Counted from the stretch's first letter, positions 1 through 8,819 are shown. The stretch is 64,000 nt of DNA from Duganella rivi (GCF_009857435.1 NZ_WWCK01000002.1:744001-808000), one strand, 5' to 3'. Numbers and translations are program-made. The notes: generated from the sequence alone by a model not told the origin.

Positions 1-1005
1 CACGCCAAGGACACGCCAATCGGCGGCTATTCGGATATTCCGCGCCACGTGGTGTCGATTCACGATGGCCTGGAAGCCGAGGCCAAGGCGCAGGGCTTCT
101 CGCTGTCGTACTCGGAAGGCGTGCGCATTACCGAGAGCCGTGTGTGGGGCGCTGACGAGATAAAATTCACGCCGCCGGAAGTCAATGCGAAGCTGATCGC
201 AGCTGCGGTGGAAGCGGCCAAGTCGGCCGACACCATCATCATGGTCTTGGGCGACAACGAGCAAACCAGCCGCGAAGCTTGGGCCGACAACCACCTCGGG
301 GACCGCGATACGCTGGACTTGATGGGCCAACAGAACGATCTGGCGCGCGCCATTTTCGCGCTGGGCAAACCGACCGTGGTGTTCCTGTTGAATGGCCGTC
401 CGCTGTCGATCAACCTGCTGGCGGAAAAGGCCGATGCGATTATCGAGGGCTGGTACATGGGCCAGGAGACCGGCCACGCTGCGGCCGACCTGCTGTTCGG
501 CCGCGCTAATCCGGGCGGCAAGCTGCCGGTGTCGATTGCGCGCAGTGTGGGCCAACTGCCGATCTTCTACAACCACAAGCCATCGGCGCGCCGTGGCTAC
601 ATTGATGGCTCGACCAAGCCGCTGTATCCATTTGGCTTCGGCTTGAGCTACACCACCTTTGCGATTTCCGAACCGCGCCTGGCCAAGGCCAGCATCGGCG
701 TGAACGAGTCGACCAAGGTGGAGGTGGACGTCACCAACACCGGCAAGCGTGCCGGCGATGAAGTGGTGCAGATCTACATCCGCGATGATGTCAGTTCGGT
801 CACGCGTCCGGTGCTGGAACTGAAAGCGTTCAAGCGCGTCACGCTGCAACCGGGTGAGAAGCGCACGCTGAGTTTCGATATCAAACCGTCCGATCTGTGG
901 TTCTACAACACCGATATGAAGCGCGTGGTGGAGCCGGGCAGCTTCACCATCCACGCCGGCCCGGATAGCGTGAACCTGAAATCGGCCAAACTGGTGGTGA
1001 GTTAA
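1..1005 (+). CDS. GH3 family beta-glucosidase, C-terminal part (cut by window start)
   Basis: The frame is open from base 1, so the gene begins upstream of the window. What remains is the C-terminal (alpha/beta)6 sandwich of a family 3 glycoside hydrolase (IMVLGDNEQTSREAW, EGWYMGQETG, NPGGKLPVS, YPFGFGLSYT) followed by a fibronectin III-like domain from about residue 240 (VEVDVTNTGKRAGDEVVQIY, then ELKAFKRVTLQPGEKRTL). In this family the sandwich domain helps form the active site and often supplies the acid/base; the nucleophile Asp lies in the missing N-terminal domain. The enzyme hydrolyses terminal beta-glucosides or xylosides from oligosaccharides. It fits the plant polysaccharide theme of the window. 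Substrate cannot be read from this fragment. Confidence 0.93.
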   Translation, partial: HAKDTPIGGYSDIPRHVVSIHDGLEAEAKAQGFSLSYSEGVRITESRVWGADEIKFTPPEVNAKLIAAAVEAAKSADTIIMVLGDNEQTSREAWADNHLGDRDTLDLMGQQNDLARAIFALGKPTVVFLLNGRPLSINLLAEKADAIIEGWYMGQETGHAAADLLFGRANPGGKLPVSIARSVGQLPIFYNHKPSARRGYIDGSTKPLYPFGFGLSYTTFAISEPRLAKASIGVNESTKVEVDVTNTGKRAGDEVVQIYIRDDVSSVTRPVLELKAFKRVTLQPGEKRTLSFDIKPSDLWFYNTDMKRVVEPGSFTIHAGPDSVNLKSAKLVVS

Positions 1006-1093
1006 ACAGTGTGCAGCGTTTAAACTCTTCGCTGTAGAATCGCTGCTTGGTAGCCAATCCGGCTGCCAAGGCGGCGAACAGAGGAGAGTGGCA

Positions 1094-1567
1094 ATGAAGA
1101 AGAACACGATCTGCCTGTGGTACGAGCGCGATGCTGAAGAAGCTGCGCATTTCTATGCCCGTACTTTTCCGGGTAGTACCGTCGGCGCCGTGCATCGCGC
1201 GCCAGCTGATTTCCCCGGCGGCAGGGCTGGCCAGGTGCTGACCGTGGAATTCACCGTGTGCGGCATTCCCTGCATGGGCCTCAACGGCGGCCCGGCCTTC
1301 AAGCAAAGCGAAGCCTTCTCCTTTCAAATCGCTACCGAAGACCAGACCGAGACCGACCGCTATTGGAATGCCATCGTCGGCAACAGCGGCACCGAAAGCG
1401 CGTGCGGCTGGTGCAAGGACAAGTGGGGCGTGTCATGGCAAATCACCCCGCGCGTGCTGACCGATGCCATGGCGCAAGGCGGCGATGTCGCCAAGCGTGC
1501 TTTTGCCGCCATGATGGAAATGGGTAAAATCGACGTCGCCAAGATCACGGCCGCCATCAACGGCTGA
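1094..1567 (+). CDS. VOC family protein (PhnB / 3-demethylubiquinone methyltransferase-like fold)
   Basis: A 157-residue protein with the layout of the PhnB-like VOC family: an N-terminal LWYERDAEEAAHFYARTFPGS segment, a central GGPAFKQSEAFSF stretch, and the WCKDKWGVSWQITPRVL motif near residue 115. These small beta-alpha-beta proteins form dimers; few have a defined reaction. I chose the ATG at 1094 because GAGGAGA (1081-1087) sits 6 bases before it; the in-frame GTG at 1088 would directly abut that site. It appears monocistronic, between the GH3 gene and a lone receiver-domain gene. The family call is secure; function is unknown. Confidence 0.88.
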   Translation: MKKNTICLWYERDAEEAAHFYARTFPGSTVGAVHRAPADFPGGRAGQVLTVEFTVCGIPCMGLNGGPAFKQSEAFSFQIATEDQTETDRYWNAIVGNSGTESACGWCKDKWGVSWQITPRVLTDAMAQGGDVAKRAFAAMMEMGKIDVAKITAAING

Positions 1568-1651
1568 TGCGGGATCGTGCGCTAGCGAACATATCGATTG
1601 TGCCTGGCTTGTTAGGATGAGTTCACTAATCCAAACAACGTGAGGCAAATC

Positions 1652-2020
1652 ATGGCAAGCGCAAAGCAGGTACTGGTGGTGGATGATAACGTCGACGTCG
1701 TGGAGTCCTTGTCGGCTTTATTGGAGTGCCAAGGTTACGAAACTGCGGCGGCCCATAACGGCTACGAGGCCTGTGACTGGGTGCGCGAAGCGATGCCGCG
1801 GGCGATTATCATGGATCTTGGCATGCCTTGGATGGACGGCTTCTCCGCCGCCCGCGCCATCCGCCGCATCCCCGGCGCGCAGTCCGTACCTATCATCGCC
1901 TTGACCGGCTCCGCAGACCGCGACTCCGCTCGCAAGGCCGTGGCAGCGGGTTTTACCCAGCACTTCTCCAAACCGCTTAATTTCGATCACTTGAACCAGT
2001 ACCTGGATAGCTTAAGTTAA
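1652..2020 (+). CDS. Single-domain response regulator (CheY-like receiver)
   Basis: A 122-residue receiver domain with no output domain. The phosphorylation machinery is complete: acidic pair in VVDDNVD, phospho-acceptor Asp in IIMDLGMP, switch Thr in ALTGSA, and Lys in HFSKP. Such proteins act as phosphate shuttles or signal through protein contacts. The ATG at 1652 is preferred because GTGAGG (1640-1645) can serve as its ribosome site; the same GTG could be an upstream start. No kinase is adjacent, so it is an orphan in this window. It ends just before a palindromic repeat. Confidence 0.9.
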   Translation: MASAKQVLVVDDNVDVVESLSALLECQGYETAAAHNGYEACDWVREAMPRAIIMDLGMPWMDGFSAARAIRRIPGAQSVPIIALTGSADRDSARKAVAAGFTQHFSKPLNFDHLNQYLDSLS

Positions 2021-2334
2021 AAGGTTCCGGCGCAGGCCGGAATCCAGAAGTCGGCAGTGTGCCTGCGGAGTATGGATTCCCGCTTTCGCGGGAATGACGG
2101 AGCGGCGAGTGCTGGCCGAACTTGGCCTCGCCTTGCGTGGCGCGTCCACTCGTCCGCCACGTCACCCATGTTCTTTGCAATACCGTTACGTACCCACGCC
2201 ATGAATTCACGGTCGAACTTGAAATCTGGCCCACAATGATGAGAAAGAAAGCGCCTGACGTTCTGCGTGTTTTTGTAATCAGAGTTGACTACCGTTGCAC
2301 GCGAAATTTCTCCTCCATGCCAATCGAATTTCAT
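2017..2334 (-). CDS. DUF6434-like small protein, C-terminus encoded by a repeat
   Basis: A 105-residue frame. The first 65 residues (FDWHGGEISRATVV, SDYKNTQNVRRFL, FKFDREFMAWVRN, MGDVADEW) resemble the DUF6434 domain often found beside SAP-like domains; this is from memory of the family pattern. The remaining 40 residues (SFPRKRES, WIPACAGTF) are a translation of the palindromic repeat, so the original 3' end was probably replaced or extended by repeat insertion. The ATG at 2334 has a strong GGGAGGT upstream and overlaps the stop of the preceding hydrolase remnant as ATGA, so the two form an operon. Molecular role unknown. Confidence 0.6.
   Translation of the reverse strand: MKFDWHGGEISRATVVNSDYKNTQNVRRFLSHHCGPDFKFDREFMAWVRNGIAKNMGDVADEWTRHARRGQVRPALAAPSFPRKRESILRRHTADFWIPACAGTF
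2024..2101. repeat. Dispersed palindromic repeat (two GC-rich inverted units)
   Basis: Two hairpin units lie 27 bases apart: GGTTCCGGCGCAGGCCGGAATCC (2024-2046) and the unit 2074-2101, whose arms are ATTCCCGC and GCGGGAAT around TTTC. This is the well-known type of proteobacterial intergenic repeat that yields phrases such as SFPRKRES and WIPACAGT when translated. It lies 3' of the receiver gene and may also act as a transcription stop. The minus-strand DUF6434-like gene reads through it. Confidence 0.75.
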
Positions 2335-3064
2335 CGTACCTCCCGGGGGGATATTTCTTTTGGCACGCGGCTGTCCGTGTGGGCTAGTTGCAATATGCCG
2401 ATTTCCTTGAGCCAGTTCTCAACAAGGGCGGGCCACGATGATAGCGGGTGATCCTTGTCGCGCAATCCGAAGGCGTGGCCGCCTTTGGCGTAGAGGTGGA
2501 CTTCGGCTGGCGCGCCGGCGCGATCCAGCGCTTGTGCGTAGAGAATGCTGTTGCAGATTGGGTCGACCGGATCGTCCCATGCTTGCAGCAGGAAGGTCGG
2601 CGGTGTTTTATCCGTGACGCGGATGCTTGAGTCAAACTTGCCGCCGGCGCGGCACAGGTGGCCCGGGTACAGTGCAATCGCAAAATCAGAACGGCTGCTT
2701 AGCTTGTCGTTGGCATCGACTGGCGTGTAGGTGGAGGTGTAGGTATTGCTGGTCTGGGCCACCAAGTAGCCACCTGCCGAAAAGCCGATCACGCCGATCT
2801 TGGCGGGATCGATATTCAATTCCTTGGCCTTGGAGTGCACCGTCTTGATCGTGCGTTGCGCGTCTTGCAGCGCGCGCGGCACCTTGGGCGTGATGTGGCA
2901 TTGGCACTTTTCATCCCAGTAGTGGTTGCTGCCGGGGACGCGGTATTTGAGCGGCACGCAGGTGATACCGCGCGATGTCAGCCAGTCGCAGATTTCCGTG
3001 CCTTCCAAATCCATTGCCAGCACCTTGAAGCCGCCGCCGGGGAAGACCACCGCGGCGGCATCGG
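2331..3064 (-). pseudogene. Alpha/beta hydrolase (esterase/lipase-like), 5'-truncated
   Basis: The conserved part starts at AAAVVFPGGGFKVLAMDLEG and keeps all catalytic elements: oxyanion region FPGGGF, nucleophile elbow GFSAGG, Asp in WDDPVDP and His in KGGHAFG. It resembles secreted xylan esterase/dienelactone hydrolase-like enzymes. The signal peptide and first strands normally found before the PGGG motif are absent. The frame stays open to 3323, but that extension runs antisense through the coding region of the small gene at 3171 and looks unlike the family. I see no good start codon near 3064-3120. I infer loss of the 5' end by rearrangement, leaving a probably silent remnant. Confidence 0.6.
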
Positions 3065-3170
3065 TGCGACTGTAGATCAGTGGGCAAAGGCAAGTAAGCG
3101 GACTGTGTTCATGATATCGGTCAAACGGAACTGTGTTGACTAGGAAGGTGATGAGGCAGAATATGGAGCG

Positions 3171-3509
3171 ATGAACTCCTTCACCGACAAAGATTATATC
3201 GATGCCAAGCTCGACGCTACGGTCGCGCGGTTCACTGGCGAGCTGAAGGCACATGAGCTCATCGTGAACGCCAGAATAGAAGAGCTCGCCAGAAATACGG
3301 ACACAGGCTTCAAGTCGTTGCACGATGAGTTCACCGCAAAGTTTGCGAAGTTTGAGGGCCGCCTGATTAAATGGGTTGTGGCAACCGTACTTGGCGGCGT
3401 AGTGCTTAATACTTCCATCATGACGGCCTTATTACTGAACCGGCCGCCACAAGTGCCGGTTGCGCCCATCGTCATCTACGCGCAACCGGTGCCACAACCT
3501 TCCAGGTAA
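3171..3509 (+). CDS. Small membrane-anchored coiled-coil protein, unknown function
   Basis: A 112-residue protein. Residues 1-65 are helical and charged with heptad character (DYIDAKLDATVARFTGELKA, ARIEELARNTDTGFKSLHDE). They are followed by one hydrophobic segment at about 66-89 (LIKWVVATVLGGVVLNTSIM) and a Pro-rich tail (RPPQVPVAPIV). The layout resembles small bacterial coiled-coil proteins of the CCDC90/DUF1640 type, but I cannot assign it. GGAG at 3165-3168 is very close to the ATG. It is divergent from the truncated hydrolase, whose missing 5' end lies here, so this gene may mark the rearrangement junction. Confidence 0.6.
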   Translation: MNSFTDKDYIDAKLDATVARFTGELKAHELIVNARIEELARNTDTGFKSLHDEFTAKFAKFEGRLIKWVVATVLGGVVLNTSIMTALLLNRPPQVPVAPIVIYAQPVPQPSR

Positions 3510-3510
3510 A

Positions 3511-5178
3511 TTAACGCAGGGTCTCGACCAGCACGCGGCCTTCGCTGCCTGCCGGTGGGCGCAGGTGCAGCAGGTTGGCCAAGGTCGGCGCGATGTCGAC
3601 CACTTCGGCGTACTGGCCGTAGGCGCCCGGCTTGACCCAGCGTTTACCCATAATCATCAGCGGCACGTTGGTGTCGTAAGCGTACGGCGAGCCGTGCGAG
3701 GTGCCGCTGGTGCCGGTGCCGAAGTACCAGTATGGCTTGGTGATCACCATCAGGTCACCCGACGACTGGCGATTCCACGCGCGGCGCATCAAGGTGTTGA
3801 TGTGCGTGCCTTGCACCGCGCCGCTTTCAAACTGCGTACGCGTGAAGGTATCGACGATGCCGTTCTGCGCCATCAGGTACTGAGCCGCTGCGTTCTCCAC
3901 GTCTTCGCGTTTCAGCTTGTTCTGATCGGCCAGCGCGTAGTCGAGGTGGATGTTCGGCAGCGACCATGCTTGCACCAGCTTCGCCACGCCGAATTTCGCT
4001 TCAAGGTGCTTGTCCAGGGCCGCCATCAGTTTGTCGCCGTCAAGACGCTGCGCATCGTAGTGCTGCGTTTGCGAGAATTCCGGCGTGTTCGGGAAGCCGT
4101 GATCGGCGGTCAGCACGACCAGCACGTTGTCCATGCCGATGCGCTTGTCCAGGTAGTTGAAGAAGTCCGCCAGCATGCGGTCTACGCGCTGCAAGTGGTC
4201 GTGCGACAGTTTGCTCTCCGGGCCGAACGCGTGATTGACGTAGTCGTGCGCCGACAGGCTCACGCCCAGCAGATCCGGCACGCCGGCCGGATTGCGGCCC
4301 AGGTTTTCACCTTCCACCGCCGCGCGCGCGAAGTCCAGCGTCAGTTGATCGAGATAAGGACCGACGCGCAGACTAGCGTAGTAGCCTGCGTCGATCTCGC
4401 CGCTCTCGCTATAGTAGGTGTACGGCAGGCGATTGTGCGAACCCGGTTTCGGCACGTTCAAATCTTCCGGCGCATCGCCCGCGTATGCGGCTTCCGGCAG
4501 CAGGGCGGACCAGGTCTTGCCGTAGTAGCGATCCTGCGGCTTGGTCGCCAAGTACTTGGTGGCCCACGCCGGATGCTCTTTCATGTAGTAGGTGCTGCTG
4601 GCGAAGTTACCGGTTTTGTCCATGTACATATAGGCGGTGCCGGTTTTACCCGCCAGCAGAATCGCGCCGCGATCCTTGCCCGACACAGTGACCACCTTGG
4701 CGCGGCTGCCGGTCGCATAGCGCAGCTCATCGCCCAGCGTATTGACTTTCAGCTTGGCCGGCGAGGTGCCGTCGCTAGGCTTGGTCTCTTCGCCGATGTA
4801 GGTGTAGTTGGTGTCTTCGGTGCAGTAGACCGATTTCTTGGTGATCGGGTCGATCCAGTTATTGCCGATGATGCCGTGCACGTAAGGATAGGCGCCGGTC
4901 AGCACTGCGCTGTGGCCGATGGCGGTCACGGTGACGCCGTGCGCCTGGTGCGCGTTGCTGAAGGACGCGCCCTGATCCAGCATGCGGCGCAAGCCGCCTT
5001 CGCCAAATTGATCTCGGTAGCGCTGCACCTGCTCATTCGGCAGGCCGTCCACCACCAGCACGACGACGAGCTTGGGCAAGGTGGAGGCGGTGGTGGCCGC
5101 CGGCGCGGCGTAGCAGCTGGTCAGTGCAAGGGTAGATGCCGCCAGCACGATGGCGCGTAGGGACATGGTTTTGGTCAT
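3511..5178 (-). CDS. PafA-like alkaline phosphatase family lipoprotein
   Basis: A member of the alkaline phosphatase/phosphodiesterase superfamily (PF01663 type), about 555 residues. The lipoprotein signal has a lipobox ending LTSC. Visible active-site elements are metal ligands in VVDGLP, SAHDYVNH, LTADHGF and HGSPYAYD; the Thr nucleophile region HGVTVTAIGHS; Asn in GIIGNNW; and Lys/Arg in SGKDRGA, the K-x-R pattern typical of PafA monoesterases. It likely releases phosphate from diverse monoesters outside the inner membrane. I chose ATG 5178 (MTKTMSLRAIV) because it gives a compact signal peptide; ATG 5211 lies inside a palindrome and adds 11 residues. It lies downstream of the pectinase gene in the same direction. 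Confidence 0.9.
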   Translation of the reverse strand: MTKTMSLRAIVLAASTLALTSCYAAPAATTASTLPKLVVVLVVDGLPNEQVQRYRDQFGEGGLRRMLDQGASFSNAHQAHGVTVTAIGHSAVLTGAYPYVHGIIGNNWIDPITKKSVYCTEDTNYTYIGEETKPSDGTSPAKLKVNTLGDELRYATGSRAKVVTVSGKDRGAILLAGKTGTAYMYMDKTGNFASSTYYMKEHPAWATKYLATKPQDRYYGKTWSALLPEAAYAGDAPEDLNVPKPGSHNRLPYTYYSESGEIDAGYYASLRVGPYLDQLTLDFARAAVEGENLGRNPAGVPDLLGVSLSAHDYVNHAFGPESKLSHDHLQRVDRMLADFFNYLDKRIGMDNVLVVLTADHGFPNTPEFSQTQHYDAQRLDGDKLMAALDKHLEAKFGVAKLVQAWSLPNIHLDYALADQNKLKREDVENAAAQYLMAQNGIVDTFTRTQFESGAVQGTHINTLMRRAWNRQSSGDLMVITKPYWYFGTGTSGTSHGSPYAYDTNVPLMIMGKRWVKPGAYGQYAEVVDIAPTLANLLHLRPPAGSEGRVLVETLR

Positions 5179-5200
5179 AGAAGTCGTCGTGTAGGTTGTG

Positions 5201-5225
5201 TGGGATAACATGCAATGTTATCCCA
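5201..5225. promoter_or_regulatory. Perfect 10-bp inverted repeat, candidate operator
   Basis: TGGGATAACA (5201-5210), TGCAA, TGTTATCCCA (5216-5225) form a perfect inverted repeat with a 5-base gap. It lies between the pectinase stop (5254) and the phosphatase start (5178). It covers the alternative start at 5211, which argues that the real start is downstream. No T-run follows on either strand, so a protein binding site is more likely than a terminator. Confidence 0.5.
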
Positions 5226-5253
5226 TTCTTATGACGAGACGATGACTAAGGTT

Positions 5254-8200
5254 TTATGGCTGCGGATTCCAGCCCGTTCCGCCACCATATGCCGCAAACA
5301 CCTTGGCCCGATCCGCAAAGCCCGCCGCCACGTCGCTGGCGCTCAGCTGGAAGCCGCCGACGCGTGCCGCAAGGTTGATAGCATCACCGGCCAGCGTGGT
5401 GCTGCCGTACTCGCGCCATCCGCTGGCGGCGCTGGCGAGAGCAGGATTCGGCGCCGGCTGGCCGTTCACGCCCGCCGCAGCCCATCCGACGCTGGCAATG
5501 TGCGTATCCATCTTGGTGTTGATGAAGGCGATATTGTCCCAGTAGGCGCTGTTGCCGGCGCTGCGGGCGAGGTAGGTCGCGCCGGTTGGCACGTCGCCAT
5601 GTAGCGGGCCTGGGCCAGGGCCGTGCGTCAAGCGGCTGTTGAGGAACACGTAGCCCTTGTCGCCGCCGTTGGCGGCGCGCGCTTGCAGAATGTAGCCGCC
5701 GCTGGTGGCGTTGCTGGTGTCGCCGACAGAACGAATCTCGCTTTCCTCAAACAAGGCTGCGCGGCTGCTGCCCCAGATGAAGTCCACATTGCCCGCCACT
5801 AGCGAACGCCAGAACCACGCGTAGCCTTTCAGGTTGAGCGTATCCTGCTCGCTGTAGAAATTGGCGTTCTTGGCGATCAGGCGTCCGCTGTCGTTATTGA
5901 AGTAAATCGTTTCGGCCTGCGCGGAGATCGCGGAGGAGCGCAGCGTGGTGTTTTTCAGCGTGATGGTATCCAGCACCAGCATATCCGACGATTCCACCAG
6001 CAGCACCGAGCGGCCGCCTGCTGCTGCGGCATCGGCGTTGGCCTGACTGGCGCCGGAGCCGGTGTTCAGCGTGTCGTAGTTGGTGTACTGGATGATGGCG
6101 CCGTCGCGGCTTTCGCCGACCAGCGTGACGTTGTCCTTGCCGCGCAGGTAAAGCAGCTCGTTGTAGACGCCATTGCGGACGTGGATAGTGACTGGATCAG
6201 CCGCGCCCATGTTCTGCATGGCGAAATTGAGTGCGCCTTGCACGGTGGTGAAGTCGGTGTCGGCAGCATCGCCCACGGTGAGGCTGGCGGCAGAGGACGG
6301 CGCGCTGGCGCGAGTGCTGAACGACCAGCCGCCCAGCGCACCAATGCCGACAAACGGCACGCCGCCCAGCGAGGCGCCGGTGAACACGCCGTTAGATATC
6401 GCCACGTAGTATTCAACGCCATAAGCCAGCTTGTTGGCGTGCGGCTTGATGGTGACAGTATTGCCGCTGATGCTGACCGGCGTGGTATTCACTTTGCGTA
6501 CATTGGCCTGCCCGGCATAGCCGAGGATATCACTCTCTCCGGTTAAGCGAATCACGTCCACCAGCGCGTTATCGGCTTTGCGGAAGATGCGGATGGTGCC
6601 ACCGCTGCCGAGCGTTGGCGGGCCGTCAAACGTCAGCCGCAGCGATGCATCGATGTTGACGCCGTCCGAGTGCGCGGCAGGCAGGGCGGCGCCGGTCAGT
6701 GCGTAAGTCTGCGTCGGCTGTACGAATTGCGGCGCGATGGTGGCCGCGATGGTGCGCATCAAGGTTGGATCGGAATCGCTGGTGACCGTGATGGTGGCCG
6801 TGCCTGCGCCCACCGGCGTTACGTTCAGCACCGTGCCGTTGATCGACACCGCCGCCACCGCAGGATTGCTGGACGAAGCGGTGTAGCCATCCAGCGTGCC
6901 ATCCGGCTTCACCGCATTAACGCTCACTGCCAGCGGCGCATCGCCCACTTCCGCCGCATAAGTCAGCGTGGACGGATTCAGCGTCAGTTGCGCAGGCTTG
7001 AGCGAAGGATCGCCAATCCGCACATCGTCAATCTGGAACGACTTGTTAGTGGTGTACAGGCCGACCAAGCCGCGCTCCGCGAAAGCAGCATCGGTGATGG
7101 AGCCGAGCGCCTCGCCATCCAGATAGACCGTCAGCGTGGCGCCTTTCATTTCAAAGCGCACCGTGTAGAACTGCGCGTCCATTTGGATCGGCTTCTTCAC
7201 CTGCTTGGGCCGCGTCAGCGTCCCGTTCAGCATCTTGGCGATTTCCACTTGCGTGCTGGTGGTGGCGGCTTGTACGTTAAGGCCTGCGCCGTACCAATTG
7301 GTCGCATCCTTGTAGCGCGTGAGCAGGTACAGTAGCTTGTTGCTGGTGGTGCTGTTGGTCATGGGCTTGATGCGTGCCTCGACAAAGTAGTCGCCCGAGG
7401 GAACGCCGCTCATGGCAGTGGGCTTGAGCGTCGCCAGCACGCCGCCGGTCGATGCGGCCGTGTACTGCATCACGATATTCGCGGCGCCGATGCTTTCAGG
7501 CTTGACGCTAAGGCTGCCGTTAGGGCCGGCCACCGGCAGCAGATTCCAGTTCGCCATGCTGCTGTTCTGGAAATCGTCGCAGAAGTACAAGCCGGAAGGC
7601 GGGCAGGTGAGGGTGATGCCAATGTCCGGCGTGACATTACCGCTGCCGCTGATATTCGACGTGAGCTTGCCGGCACCGGCCTGCGCGATGGCGTTAGGCT
7701 TTACTAGCGCCAGTGGCCGCGCGCTGAAAGCATACGGCACGCTGTAAGCCACGCTACTCGGCGTTGCGCATCCCACCAACGCCGCGCCATTCAGCACCGA
7801 GCCGCTATCCTTGAAAGCGCCCGGCACCGTGCCGCCTATCGGCGTAACGACATCATCGCAGCGTGATACGCCGGCAATCTCGAACACGTTATTATTGGAC
7901 AGGATCTGCGCCTGCTGTCCCACGCCTACCGCATACTCGAACGGGTAAGCCGGATGCGTCTTACTGCCCACGAAGTAGTTATTAAACAGGTGAACCTGCC
8001 CATAGCGCACGCGTGGCGCGCGGCTGACGATATCGCGGAACACGTTATTGCTGAAGGTGATATGCAGCTTGCCGCTATCCGCCGTCGCCGTGTCGCTGGA
8101 GCCGATCAGATTATTTTTGCGGTGCTGGCCGAACGCGTTGTAGGACACCGTCACGTAATCCGAAGCGTTGGTGATATCAAGCGCGCCATCGTGGCATTGC

Positions 8201-8790
8201 TTGACCTGGCCGTTTTCGATCGGCAGCAGGTCGTCGGTCATGGCGCCATCGGTAAAGGTGACGTGATCCACCCAAACGTGATCCGAGCCGGTCACGCCGA
8301 TGCCGTCGAAGGCCGAATTCCAGTTGCCGAGCGAGCCGTCGTTCGGATCCCACACTGGCCCGACGTCGCACGGATTCACGATCTTCAAATTGCGGATAAT
8401 GATCTGCGAGACATTGGACACCACGATATGCCCATTCACGATGCCCGCATTGCCATCCGCGCCAATCAGCGTGGTATTGCTGGGCAATCGGATCAAGCCG
8501 CGTATCGCCTGGTCACCGCTGTTCGCATACGGCACGCCCTCGGTCATATCAATCGTGCCGCTTAACTTGATGATCTTCGGATTGACGCCGCCTCGCTGTA
8601 TCGCCGCCAGCAGTTGCGGGCGCGAGCTCACGGTGTAGATTTGCGAACTGATGGCAGCCGAACCACCGACGGTGCCGGCGCCAAAGCCATCCGCCGGCGC
8701 GGTTTGCAGCGCTGGGTCGATGGTGGCGGCATGCAACGCCGTCGTCAAGCCGAGCAGGCAAAGCGCTGCCCTGAAACGAGTAAGTTTCAT
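5254..8790 (-). CDS. Secreted pectate lyase (PL1) - pectin methylesterase (CE8) fusion
   Basis: About 1178 residues. MKLTRFRAALCLLGLTTALHA is a clear signal peptide, and GGAGC lies 6 bases before ATG 8790; the frame runs further upstream but into the preceding gene. Residues about 45-390 are a PL1 pectate lyase (VWVDHVTF, DGALDITNASDYVTVSYN, RAPRVRYGQVHLFNNYF). Next come a concanavalin/laminin-G-like domain (LYFCDDFQNSSMANW), a bacterial Ig-like domain (SNPAVAAVSINGTVLNVTPV) and a second Ig-like segment. Residues about 860-1178 are a CE8 pectinesterase with SEQDTL, NVDFIWGSSRAALFEES and the Arg in YILQARAA. One polypeptide can therefore demethylate pectin and cleave the resulting pectate. It follows a PEP-CTERM gene by 29 bases. 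Confidence 0.95.
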   Translation of the reverse strand: MKLTRFRAALCLLGLTTALHAATIDPALQTAPADGFGAGTVGGSAAISSQIYTVSSRPQLLAAIQRGGVNPKIIKLSGTIDMTEGVPYANSGDQAIRGLIRLPSNTTLIGADGNAGIVNGHIVVSNVSQIIIRNLKIVNPCDVGPVWDPNDGSLGNWNSAFDGIGVTGSDHVWVDHVTFTDGAMTDDLLPIENGQVKQCHDGALDITNASDYVTVSYNAFGQHRKNNLIGSSDTATADSGKLHITFSNNVFRDIVSRAPRVRYGQVHLFNNYFVGSKTHPAYPFEYAVGVGQQAQILSNNNVFEIAGVSRCDDVVTPIGGTVPGAFKDSGSVLNGAALVGCATPSSVAYSVPYAFSARPLALVKPNAIAQAGAGKLTSNISGSGNVTPDIGITLTCPPSGLYFCDDFQNSSMANWNLLPVAGPNGSLSVKPESIGAANIVMQYTAASTGGVLATLKPTAMSGVPSGDYFVEARIKPMTNSTTSNKLLYLLTRYKDATNWYGAGLNVQAATTSTQVEIAKMLNGTLTRPKQVKKPIQMDAQFYTVRFEMKGATLTVYLDGEALGSITDAAFAERGLVGLYTTNKSFQIDDVRIGDPSLKPAQLTLNPSTLTYAAEVGDAPLAVSVNAVKPDGTLDGYTASSSNPAVAAVSINGTVLNVTPVGAGTATITVTSDSDPTLMRTIAATIAPQFVQPTQTYALTGAALPAAHSDGVNIDASLRLTFDGPPTLGSGGTIRIFRKADNALVDVIRLTGESDILGYAGQANVRKVNTTPVSISGNTVTIKPHANKLAYGVEYYVAISNGVFTGASLGGVPFVGIGALGGWSFSTRASAPSSAASLTVGDAADTDFTTVQGALNFAMQNMGAADPVTIHVRNGVYNELLYLRGKDNVTLVGESRDGAIIQYTNYDTLNTGSGASQANADAAAAGGRSVLLVESSDMLVLDTITLKNTTLRSSAISAQAETIYFNNDSGRLIAKNANFYSEQDTLNLKGYAWFWRSLVAGNVDFIWGSSRAALFEESEIRSVGDTSNATSGGYILQARAANGGDKGYVFLNSRLTHGPGPGPLHGDVPTGATYLARSAGNSAYWDNIAFINTKMDTHIASVGWAAAGVNGQPAPNPALASAASGWREYGSTTLAGDAINLAARVGGFQLSASDVAAGFADRAKVFAAYGGGTGWNPQP

Positions 8791-8819
8791 CTGAAGCTCC
8801 TTGAATTGTGAGAGGGCGT

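Noticed and set aside
2122..2451. Plus-strand frame of 109 codons over the repeat flank
   Set aside because: It overlaps the DUF6434-like gene on the other strand, which has a family-like sequence and a strong ribosome site; the plus frame has neither.
3065..3323. N-terminal 87 codons of the open hydrolase frame
   Set aside because: They are antisense to the small coiled-coil gene, lack a signal peptide, and do not resemble the hydrolase family, so I did not include them in the gene.
3460..5160. Plus-strand frame opposite the phosphatase gene (566 codons)
   Set aside because: Antisense shadow of a gene with complete PafA active-site motifs.
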